DNA of 64,000 nt from Sipunculus nudus (lineage: Eukaryota > Annelida > Sipuncula > Golfingiida > Sipunculidae). The stretch lies in NCBI GenBank assembly GCA_026874595.1, contig CM049306.1, positions 60,334,019-60,398,018 on the forward strand, given 5' to 3'. The position numbers and the translations under genes were made by a program. Of the stretch, positions 26,469 through 36,271 are shown in pieces. Position 1 is the first letter of the stretch, and each line of letters begins with the position of its first letter. The notes under the pieces are model-generated. The model saw nothing but the letters and a program-made list of their open reading frames with translations. It ran no database searches and was not told the origin of the DNA.

Positions 26469-26604
26469 TACACTCTGGATATATGATGATTGCAACTTCT
26501 GCAACAATTCTAATATTTTAACTTATAGTTTCAGTTTTTTACTCTGTATATATAATGATTGCAACTTTTGCAAAAATTCTAATATTTTTACTTATATTTT
26601 CAGG
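26469..26604 (+). repeat. Two-copy direct repeat of about 68 bp
   Basis: Two adjacent segments share ACTCTG(G/T)ATATAT, ATGATTGCAACTT(C/T)TGCA, ATTCTAATATTTT and ACTTATA(G/T)TTTCAG in order, with a few substitutions. Confidence 0.8.
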
Positions 26605-27084
26605 GGTTTTTTTTATTAAAAAATTATAAAACCTGTAAATAAAAGAATGATTCAGATAAAAACTTCTTAATAGAAAAAGTGGATATGCTTAAAAAAAATA
26701 GGATTATATATAAACTTAAATGCATTATTCCCTTGAAAGTGAAATAAAGGTATTAGTCCATTCTGTCCACTTGCCTGTCCATCTGTAAATTTTCATATGC
26801 ATCACAGTATCTCAAAACTTTTACTGTTTTTCTTCACGACAGTCTTGTCAGAGTATTAGTTTGCAATCATATATTTAGAACTTTACTATAACCAAGTAGG
26901 AGGGCCCCTTTCCTCTTAGCTTTTCATATTCTTATATAAATGAAAAACATTACAAGAGAATATTTCTACATCCACCTTCCTGCTGCCCTCACTTTTCCCT
27001 TCTCCGAACCCCATCCCAAAGTCAGCCTCAGTAAGCAAGAACAAGATGAATCAGATATATTCATACTTTAATATTTTGTATAAC

Positions 27085-27195
27085 TATTCGTCCATAGGTA
27101 CCTATGTACATGCCAGAAATTATGTCAATATTGTGTAATATGTAGACATAGTGGGCATCACAATAATGTACCTTGTCAAGACTAAAGAGATATTG
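27085..27195 (+). repeat. Fragment of the 24.4-25.8 kb repeat
   Basis: Contains CCTATGTACATGCCAGAAAT and TATTGTGTAATAT, matching 24783-24830, then a diverged continuation ending near AAGAGATATTGTGTCA. Confidence 0.6.
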
Positions 27196-27980
27196 TGTCA
27201 TACAGTCACAAATTCATAAATCACTTCATCAGCATAGTTAATCATAACATCATATCTGTCAAATTGAAAGCTTGCAGACACCATACACTTTAGATCCTTC
27301 AACAAATAGCCTTATCATCATTCTACTACTGCTTATTACTGCTGTCATTGCATTCATATTTGCTCAAATATATCACAATTTTCAACCCCTCCTAAATAAA
27401 TAAAAAATAAACCACTATATTTGACTCTATTAATCCATCAGTCAGGTAATTTCATTTATCATTTACTCGCATATTACATTACTTACTTTATAATAGCCCA
27501 AAATGTCCATGATATTCATAAGCTTTATCGACTCGATATAGTATCACAGTGGAGAAACATTTATAGTCCAATCACGATCAGCTGAGCGCCGTGACCCATG
27601 GGTCCCTTGTTTTCGCAAGAGGGTGCCATTGAAATATTTTTCTTTATAGCACTTCAAATATTCCCCTTTTCAAACAGCGGTAATGCATTCTCTCGGCTGT
27701 AAAGATCCGTTTTCTGTAATCCTCAGACTTTTAAGGGAAGGAAATTTTGCGCACAAGGATGCTATTTTTTTTTTCTTTTCTTTTTTTCCCTCCTTTTTGG
27801 TGGGATGCCACTTGTGGCGGAGACCGTTGCACCAGAAGACTCCTGCAAGGAAACGATGTGACGAATTTCGTATGATATGTTTATATCTTGAATCATACTG
27901 GACAATGGTGTGTTTATATCTTTTATACATTTTAATACATAAAGACGTATACGATCTTTTATCTTGATTCACACAGGACA

Positions 27981-28038
<58 letters not shown>
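27981..28038. repeat. (AT)n microsatellite
   Basis: About 58 bp of uninterrupted AT dinucleotide. Confidence 0.95.
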
Positions 28039-28041
<3 letters not shown>

Positions 28042-28654
28042 GTGCATATAAGCCGACCGAACTAAAATAATTCCTTTCAATTTCGGAAATTATTTGCGAA
28101 CATGGAAAGGAAAAGCTACGGAAAACGCTGACCATTTAGAGAAATGTCTGTGTTATAAGTGTGTGATACAAATATGACCATTATAATGCAAAAATGGTGT
28201 AATGAATAAACATGCATTCAAAAGGTTACATTTATACGAACCCACTTTAATAACAAGGATCTTAGAGACGTATATGACGAATATCAGACAATGCGTTACT
28301 TAGAATAAGCTTTAATAGTATTTACATTTTAAGAGCGAAGTCATAATGTACTGGGGTCCCAGCCTTAAGAGAAAATGAATTATAAAATATCTTGCTCTCC
28401 GAAAATGGACAAGGTTCGGCGTGAAAAAAAAAGAGGTGATTATAGATGGCGCCACTGTAAGTTAACCAACTGAGCACTGTTGTCACTGCTGTGAAGTTAT
28501 GTCGGAAGAACCATCAGCTGACTGTATGGCAGGTGTTTTCATTATTTCATTAAAAATTACATACTGACTGACAGCTAAAAGGGTGATGCATTTGATGTAA
28601 TTTGATTGAATCATAGGTTGTCCTATATCTATCTGTATTATAATTGCCCCACTC

Positions 28655-28885
28655 GTTTTGTCATGGATCTCCGTGGTCATGCGTCGGGTATGTACGCTTT
28701 TTGGTCATGAACTATTAGGAATGATGCAAGTTTGTTCAAGGGGTCATTTCCCATATTTCCACCGGTGACCCCAATCCTTTGTTGTCTCAGATCTCCTTCA
28801 TGGCCATGCATCGGGTATGCACGGTTTTTTTCCTGAACTGTTGGAAATTACGCAAATTGTCTTAAAAGGGTCATTTCGTGATCTT
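28655..28885 (+). repeat. Two-copy tandem repeat, unit about 128 bp
   Basis: The segments starting near 28660 and 28787 share GATCTCC, GGTCATGCGTCGGGTATG versus GGCCATGCATCGGGTATG, TGAACT(A/G)TT(A/G)G and AAGGGGTCATTTC versus AAAGGGTCATTTC, in the same order. Confidence 0.8.
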
Positions 28886-29551
28886 CTTTTTTCAGTGTTT
28901 TGCGAGGGTTACTTTTTCGCCACCTTACCGATTAAAAGGCTAACATAAAATGCATATTTTCCGTTATAATTATTTTGTCTTTCATCGTTGGACGCTATAT
29001 ACAACATTCATGAGATGCTGAAGTATAAATGATTGTCTACCTGAGCAGGTGATATTTTCGCGATACTTTTCTTATCTGGAAACCATCGCAAATATAACCC
29101 CCCAAACAGTCTTTAACTAGCAGCTGGAAACTATGTATTTAGTTGGTTACAGATTAACAAATAATAGACAAAGCCGGTCTGTTGAAAATGCAATTCAGAT
29201 CGACAACAGGGGCACGTGATCTGTTTATACTAACAACTTGTAGATAAACAAGCTCATATATCCGTCAGAGGGATGTAATAAAAAATTTTCTTAGGAGGAA
29301 TTATCCAGTACTCAGGATAAGTCGGATATCAAGTTTCCATTGACAAGGTAAACGGTCAATCATCCCACAAGCGCAGAATTTGCATAATTTGGGCGACTCT
29401 CCCAAACAGAACACGTGTAGTCTCCACCAGTACGTGTGTCGGCATGTTTTCCGCGATTTTTTTAATACAAAAGAGACAGTATAAAAAGTTCTGGGCCAAA
29501 GACTGCTGGAGTCATTCCGCCGGCTACCTATTGAATAAAATAATGTCTTAC

Positions 29552-29655
29552 CTGCCACATAATTCGTATGAGAAAAATAATCCAAAATATAGCCAAACTT
29601 ATCACAATGACTGCGATATATTCAGCACTGGAGGACAGAGATATGGCAATTCCAG
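29552..29655 (-). CDS. Candidate exon encoding a hydrophobic (membrane-type) segment
   Basis: Minus-strand open stretch between a possible acceptor (CATCAG) and a good donor (CAG|GTAAGA). It reads a hydrophobic segment YIAVIVISLAIFWIIFLI followed by RIMWQ, a typical single membrane helix ending in a basic residue. No ATG is available upstream in frame, so it would need another exon. Not recognised as any family. AT-rich DNA yields hydrophobic reading by chance, so confidence is low. Confidence 0.2.
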
Positions 29656-29659
29656 CTGA

Positions 29660-29707
29660 TGACGTCAGTCAATGCGACGTCATACGTCATCGACCTTTGA
29701 AACGTCA
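29660..29707. promoter_or_regulatory. Cluster of CRE-like (ACGTCA) sites
   Basis: Four ACGTCA-type sites occur within 48 bp: a perfect palindromic TGACGTCA at 29660-29667, GACGTCA at 29676-29682, ACGTCAT at 29684-29690 and ACGTCA at 29702-29707. CREB/ATF-family proteins bind such sites, which is established knowledge. Use here is inference. A TATA-like box lies 150 bp downstream on the + strand, and a minus-strand candidate exon starts only a few bases away on the other side. Confidence 0.45.
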
Positions 29708-29855
29708 CTTTTGTCTCGTAAAGAGCTCTCACAAACATGGGTATGGAAGGCCTCCTGTACGGGAGCGTATTGGGGCTCAAAAATAATTAGGTTAAAAAGG
29801 CGGGGCATAAGGGCTCTGGTGGTGAGGTCAATTATGTCTACTCCTGAAAAGTGAG

Positions 29856-29864
29856 TATATAAAG
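29856..29864 (+). promoter_or_regulatory. TATA-box-like sequence
   Basis: TATATAAAG on the + strand, about 150 bp downstream of the CRE-like cluster. No convincing + strand coding exon follows within several kilobases, so a functional promoter is unproven. It could be chance in AT-rich DNA. Confidence 0.25.
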
Positions 29865-30087
29865 ATCTGTGCATATTACTACTCCCCTATATAATATAAA
29901 GTTATGTGTTTGTAAGTATAGAAATTCATTTACAACAATAATATATAGGATGGCATTGTGGAATATGATGAAGATGGTCATTGGTATTACTTAATCAAAT
30001 ATTGGTGACAATTAAATGTATCGTCTTATTTGTGCCCCCTATGTTATTTATAGATTAGTCTTTCTTTTAGACAAAGTCCTGGCAATT

Positions 30088-30469
30088 TTACTCAAATTTT
30101 GGCACCTCAGTGATGCCAGCCAAAGTGACGTGGATAAAAGCAATAGTGTGGTAAATTAATGGAACAACATCCAAGCTGGTAAGTGGGTGATAGCCCTCTT
30201 TAATTGTCTCGACTTTACCTGATATACTGAGCCAAGAACTGAAAACAATAGTCAGTGATCCAGTGATGGCTTGTTGACTGCATACATCTAGTTTTACAAT
30301 AAGAAACAGACTGAACACCATAATTTGGTTATCGCTGTACTGTCCTTGGGGAGTGGAATAAGCCTGCCACATAATAAATGTACAAAGTAAAGAGCATATA
30401 CAAATAATCGGCAATGATACAAGCAGAGATACAAGCAAAGGAACAAAGAGCTGGGTATCATCCAATTTC
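30088..30469 (-). CDS. Candidate exon encoding two hydrophobic segments
   Basis: Minus-strand frame of about 127 codons opening after a GTAGTAACAG acceptor-like site and ending at a stop. It holds a hydrophobic helix (LFVPLLVSLLVSLPIICICS, then LLCTFIMWQ) and a second hydrophobic region (IMVFSLFLIVKL to TIVFSSWLSIS). An internal CAG|GTAAAG could be a donor. The IMWQ end resembles that of the candidate exon at 29552-29655. No family was recognised and no start ATG is present in frame. Confidence 0.25.
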
Positions 30470-30710
30470 CTGTTACTACAGGTATCGCACCTTTCCCAAA
30501 CCGTACCCCAACAGTTTGACAGTGAGCCTCTGTTTACTCTGGTAAATCATGTTGAATCTGGGACCGTTTGAACGTTATGTAAGTTGCGGTAAATCGGCAT
30601 TCCGCTATGTAAGTCGGGATGAGGCATATTATTTTGCCTTTTAAATGTAACATTACTGAATTAGGTACAAATAAAATAATATGATAAAATGAGGCATATT
30701 TCATGAAACG

Positions 30711-30874
30711 TTAATGTAGGGTCGTTAGGGTCGACATCGGATGGAACAGGCTACTGCGCCCGCTGCGCCTTTCCATACAGTCCCGCCATCTATCAATAAG
30801 TAGCTGAACCAGAATCAAAACTATCAGGATCAACACTGTATGTAGTCCCAGCGTCGTCCCCGATTTAAAGCAAC
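30711..30874 (-). CDS. Candidate terminal exon, membrane helix plus short basic tail
   Basis: Minus strand. A pyrimidine-rich acceptor (TTTTTTTCTAACTGCTTTAG) is followed by a frame reading TLGLHTVLILIVLILVQLLI, then a basic, serine-rich tail (DRWRDCMERRSGRSS) and a stop. This is the layout of a single-pass protein tail. No upstream partner exon could be proven between 30.9 and 35 kb. An open frame at 31977-32267 is a weak candidate only. Confidence 0.28.
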
Positions 30875-32364
30875 CTAAAGCAGTTAGAAAAAAAGTTTCA
30901 GTAAGTTTAATACATGTAATGTAATATTGAGATAATTGGGCCCTTTCGTCCATCACATTTTCAGTATTTCAGTATTTACCACGTATAGGTAAAATATAAA
31001 TCATCATCGATCTAATCATATAGGCCATGAAACTGAAGCCTGCGTGTGAGTCACTAAAACACATTAAAAAGAGACGTTCTTTAAATATTCATGGAGTTAA
31101 ATGGTCAAAAATATGTTGGACAATTTGTTCTAAGATTACATTTTCTCATAACTGTAGACATTGGGCCAAGACATCCACAGGCATCTTAGCCTGAGGCCAA
31201 ATGAATACCAGCTGTTGCTGCTAGTTACAGGCGAGCATCCTCCTCCCGACCAATCCCACCCCACCCCCCGCCAGGATATTTAGTATTACCATACTGTTTG
31301 GTACGGGTAATAAGTATTAAAAGTTCTAGTATAGCTAACAAACGGCGTCAGCTTTTTAAGTGACCCACTATATACATTGCGTGCCCTTGATTCCCTTGTC
31401 TATATATATATATATATCGCCATTAATCAAGCTTTTCAGATTAATTTTGTATGAGATGGAATTTACTGCCTTCTAGATTACCATTTTTTTTCCAGATTGT
31501 TGTCAGAGATAAAATCCTGGACCGCTCCTGTAGTTAGCAACTATAGGATTGGAGCAAAAGCGTGAACTATAGTAAAGAATGGTATTTTTACAGAAAGCAT
31601 TCAAAAGCACAATTAATTCAAAATGCTAAGCTATGAATTCGTTAAAAATGTTACATAGCTATGCTTGTACACGTGTTTGATAAAACTTGGCATGCATGTA
31701 TGGTATATACACAAGTCTGATTGATAAGCTTAGCTTGTTTACAGAGACACATTATTCATAGATACGTATCTGCGCAAACAATGAATCACTAATCAACATG
31801 TCCCTGATGTCCAACCCGAGGCGTGGGATCCCTGTGAAACACGGGACTGCGGGAGAGTGATTTGTCTGTGTGGAGATCACGAAATGGCGAGGGCATATAC
31901 ATGATTTTACGAGAGCTATACTTTTAATACATATAAAATACAGAAGGTTTGTTAGATATTATTTCCATTGTAAAAACTAAAAGGAAAATTTGGGCAATAT
32001 CTTAATCATGTCCGCTGTATAAGTAGCTTCTAAGTAACAAAACTGCAGATATTTTTGCTCCCCTATATTGGCGAACTGAGCCATATAGAGGCTGCAGAGA
32101 TTTCCCCATGAGCTGATGGGACAAGCAGCTTCTTGATCCCGACCGGCCGATGACACTAACAAAATAATGCATGGCGTGGACCAATGGCATTTACCCAATT
32201 TCCATATCATGTTTTTTATCCCAGTCCAACCTTGTACTCGTGTGCAATATTTGCAATATTTGTACATGTTAAGTCGTAGAATATTTCTGTTTCCTTTTAA
32301 TTATTTACAAATGTTGAGTTTAAACGTGTAATAAGGGGACACGGATTCCCCTCTTTTTTCCCTT

Positions 32365-32504
32365 TTTAAGTGTTTCAGGCCAGATTTTCCGGCCTGGACC
32401 CCCCCCCCCACTTTCCGGACCTGGGGATCTTTTCTTTAAGTTTTTTTATGAGTCCTCCTGGGTTAGAACCCCCCCCCCCCTCCTTAATCCTGGATTCGCC
32501 CCTA
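32365..32504 (-). mobile_element. CAGGGGCGGATCC-type MITE, minus-strand copy
   Basis: The right edge reads CCTGGATTCGCCCCTA, the reverse complement of the CAGGGGCGGATCCAGG end seen at 61314 and 62095. The body shares the AGTCCTCCTGGGTT phrase and long C runs. The left terminal repeat is degenerate. Confidence 0.7.
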
Positions 32505-33970
32505 ATTTTTCTATATCTCAGATTATTAGGTCTAAAAAGGGGGACCGGCTCCTACTGAATCGGGGCTGACCGGGGGATAAGATCCAACACGCAGAGCATT
32601 GTGATATTGAACCATTCAGAAAATAACAGGATGTATTGATTTCCACTGATCTGCATTCGTACAACAAGGCTTCGTTAAAGCGAGACCTCCAAAGAACATA
32701 ACCCCAACTTAAATTATTGGCCTCGTTGGGATTGTGGATCGATATAAAATGTACATAATAGCTAAAGAAAACATTGAAAATTAAGACAGGAGCAAAGACC
32801 GGAGATCCTCTGTGAATGTTATAAAATGATGGTCTTCAAAGAGTCAAGAACTTTGAATTAATTTCTCAGATACATATAATAATATATAGACCTAATGTTA
32901 CTGAAAACAATTTATTTATTTTTAACTCATGACAGAAGAACACAATTTACAAAAAAAAATGTTTTATAAAAACCGTGGTTTTGTGGCACAGCCAACTGCA
33001 TTAAGATTGTCCCGAGAGATTATTGTACAGTAAGCCTCCATTTGTATCCATTAACTATCTGTTATGCGGTTTATATAAAAATATGAACTTAAGTAAACAA
33101 TTAAAAAAGGGCGATCGTATCAGCATAACTACGGGCTAGTGATAGAAAGGATCGATGCTAGTAACCAAAATATAAACTTAATATATTGCAGCCCCCTGCA
33201 AGAGCCATGCATATAAAAATGCGTCAGATATGTTGGGGCCTATAAGAGACGGTCTTCTCTCACAAATAATAACATGGATACAATAATACAACAACAACAT
33301 GAACCCTAACCAATATATAAGAGGTGTACAACATAATCCATATATAAGAGGTGTACAACACACCCGTACACGAAACACGAAAGGGTCACAAGAATTGTAC
33401 TACATGTGTTCAGGAAACAAATCCAAAGTCACACTAAAAAGTGTTGCACTATATTATTATTATTATTATTAGACATGTATGCATTGAGTGTTAATAGCCT
33501 TTTATAAAATAAATACCGTATTTGATTACGGCTGCATGTGGAATCCCACATATGTAGTCATCACTCGTTATAATAATATCGAAATTTATCTTACTGTATA
33601 GGACCAGGGACCACGGTTATATATATTAAAAAGAGAAAGTAAACGCTTGCTAAACTTTGATTACAGGAAATTAAAAAAAAGAGGTCCTATTGTGTGCAGC
33701 TCGGTGCCTCTGCCCATTGGAAAATTTATCCGCGTTGAAAAGCAGAGGCATACTCATACGCTAGGTACTCATTTTTAAACATACACAAGTCTCTATTTTT
33801 CGGGACATTCGAATAATATGTCTGGGTAACAGAAAAACTGTGCAGTGTTTTTAACTCTGACTTTTGTCGTGTGAGATTTTAAAGTTGATTTTACTGTTAG
33901 ATAAAGTTTTTTTATTATTCAAATTACTGATTAATCGAAAAAAACGAATGTTGAGCTGTAACGATAATTA

Positions 33971-34835
33971 AATCCTCTGATATAAATACTTGATCTAACT
34001 ATCAACCCAAATTATAAGGAATGCAAGCCTCCGCAATGTGGGGTTCCCTATTGTCAGTTGCTCCCAAAACCGTGTTTGCATTCACTTATTCGTCCCATAT
34101 TCCCAGGTTCATTCATGCGTAGGTGATTTGGGAATATCCCCTAATGACATTCCTGAATCATGATTATGTGCCCGATCTACACCAAAATCTAATCGATTCT
34201 TCATTGGCCCATAACTTAAAATGCGCTGAATATTTCATGAGATTTCATGAGATTACGTTCAATCAAATCCTCTGATATAAATACTTGATCTAACTATCAA
34301 CCCAAATTATAAGGAATGCAAGCCTCCGCAATGTGGGGTTCCCTATTGTCGGTTGCTCCCAAAACCGTGTTTGCATTCACTTATTCGTCCCATACTCCCA
34401 GGTTCATTCATGCGTAGGTGATTTGGGAATATCCCCTGATGACATTCCTGAATCATGATTATGTGCCGGATCTACACCAAAATCTAATCGATTCTTCATT
34501 GGGCCATAACTTAAAATGCGCTGAATATTTCATGAGATTTCATGAGATTACGTTCAATCAAATCCTCTGATATAAATACTTGATCTAACTATCAACCCAA
34601 ATTATAAGGAATGCAAGCCTCCGCAATGTGGGGTTCCCTATTGTCGGTTGCTCCCAAAACCGTGTTTGCATTCACTTATTCGTCCCATACTCCCAGGTTC
34701 ATTCATGCGTAGGTGATTTGGGAATATCCCCTGATGACATTCCTGAATCATGATTATGTGCCGGATCTACACCAAAATCTAATCGATTCTTCATTGGCCC
34801 ATAACTTAAAATGCGCTGAATGTTTCATGAGATTA
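33971..34835 (+). repeat. 295-bp tandem array, three copies
   Basis: Units start at 33971, 34266 and 34561 (AATCCTCTGATATAAATAC), exactly 295 bp apart. Copies 2 and 3 are nearly identical. Copy 1 differs from them at a handful of bases, such as TTGTCAG versus TTGTCGG and CATATTCCC versus CATACTCCC. After the third copy comes GTGAGTTATGCTGTGAACAA and a CA-rich tail. Related single copies lie at 36838-37110 (opposite strand) and 45405-45680. Confidence 0.95.
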
Positions 34836-35751
34836 CGTTCATGATTGTGTGAGTTATGCTGTGAACAAACACAAACACACACACATACAAAAGGGGTGAA
34901 CGCATACACTCCTGGCGAAGGCAAACATTTACTGGTTCAAAATTCGGATAGAATGAATATATATATGATCGATGGATGGCCGGATCCGATGCAAGGGACA
35001 TCACTGTGTATATATGGTAACATAACTAAAGGTATGGGAAATACTGAATAGCCTTGACATCCTGATAGAAGATTGATCAGAGGCAACGACGTGACAGTGT
35101 TGTTAAGTAACCACCGTCACTTGATAATTCACGATAAACTTTGTTGTTTTAGAGCTGATCGCATTCAACACATATTGAACGCTGCCACTCAGCCTGTGAT
35201 ACACATTCACTAACACTCGGAACTAAACCAATATCTATTACATGTGCTGGACATGAGAAACCGGTCAGCTGCCGAGTCTTGTGAGTAGGTCATGGTCAGT
35301 TCCTTCTGTGAGCAGCACATCTATACTTTAAACTCAGCGACAAAATGGACCAAATTAACACTGAGACTCAAGAGTCAAAGAGTGTATTAAACGAGCTGAA
35401 GTGCAAAATGTGACTAGCTGGCAGGCTGCCATGTCAATAATGTTAATAAGAAACATGTAGTGCGATTATTTAATTATATTTAACAAGACAGTTGTTAAAG
35501 GGCATGACTTGTTTCAAAGGGATTTGATAAAGTGAAAAAGTCTTAAACGAGAACCACAATAAAAACTAACAATCTAGAGACTATATCACATTTGATATAG
35601 TTATCAAATTATGCTTAAGCAACTGAACACAAAAACCACAGTTGCTGGGTTGAACACATAACCACAGTTGCTGGGCAGATTTAACTGTGCATCAGGTCTT
35701 ATAGCATCAGGCTAATAGAGCACTGTTGGATTCGTTCAGCACTTATATACT

Positions 35752-35755
<4 letters not shown>

Positions 35756-35835
<80 letters not shown>
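35756..35835. repeat. (AT)n microsatellite
   Basis: About 80 bp of TA dinucleotide interrupted by TACATACATACA, roughly 250 bp upstream of the calpain promoter candidate. Confidence 0.95.
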
Positions 35836-35837
<2 letters not shown>

Positions 35838-36081
35838 GAACGTAAAGGTTGTATTGTCGTTTTTGCATGCCCTTGCATTATCACCTACATTACGTGGGCA
35901 TTTGAGTACTTACTATAGGGCCGCATACAGTGAAAAGCTTTCCTCAGGTAAACACGTTTATGTATACTCTGACTTATCTCTTCAAGGCATTTACCGGCCG
36001 CCCTGGGCCAGGGGCACCTCGCACTAAAGGAAACTTAACATATATACTTGTTCAAACCTGGAAAAGGTGAGGGCGTTGGAA

Positions 36082-36089
36082 TATAAAAA
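36082..36089 (+). promoter_or_regulatory. Candidate TATA box of the calpain gene
   Basis: TATAAAAA, 58 bp before the calpain ATG at 36140. This would place transcription start near 36110 and leave a 5' leader of about 30 bp. Known TATA spacing supports it. An upstream non-coding exon cannot be excluded. Confidence 0.45.
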
Positions 36090-36139
36090 CTGAAGTGCAC
36101 ACGCGGTGAGTGTTTGACTGTGTGGACGCGCCCGAAAAC

Positions 36140-36271
36140 ATGGAGTATCAGCATATTAAAGATCGTCTGCTAAAAGAAGGCCGATTGTTCGAAGATCCCG
36201 AATTCCCAGCAGATAACAGGTCTATATATTTCAGCAAAACTGATAACACCATAGAATGGAAGCGGCCATGG
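36140..36271 (+). CDS. Calpain exon 1
   Basis: Start exon, 44 codons: [20 protein letters not shown], then [13 protein letters not shown], and ending EWKRPW. Donor GTGAGT, phase 0. The frame is open a further 30 bp upstream, but ATG 36140 is the only ATG and it starts where the family alignment starts. Confidence 0.88.

Larger units (their letters stand above)
20419..36081. other. Intergenic region between the two genes
   Basis: 15.7 kb from the RabGAP stop codon to the calpain promoter, including the probable 3' UTR. It holds a MITE, the GTCCGTC-type duplicated repeat, small duplications, (AT)n tracts, a CRE-like cluster, three low-confidence minus-strand exon candidates and a 295-bp tandem array. 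Between about 30.96 and 32.36 kb and between 32.53 and 33.97 kb I see nothing beyond short duplications and simple sequence. CpG frequency rises sharply near 27.45 kb. Confidence 0.7.

Noticed and set aside
27670-28080. 136-codon open frame on the minus strand
   Set aside because: Much of it is translation of an (AT)n tract and a poly-T/A-rich segment; no conserved motif.
31977-32267. Cysteine-containing minus-strand frame as an extracellular exon
   Set aside because: No clear splice sites in the right phase and no recognised domain, so it was kept only as a weak possibility next to the 30.7-kb candidate exon.
36110-36139. Calpain start upstream of ATG 36140
   Set aside because: The frame is open but the only upstream initiator would be GTG, which animals rarely use, and the residues do not match the family.
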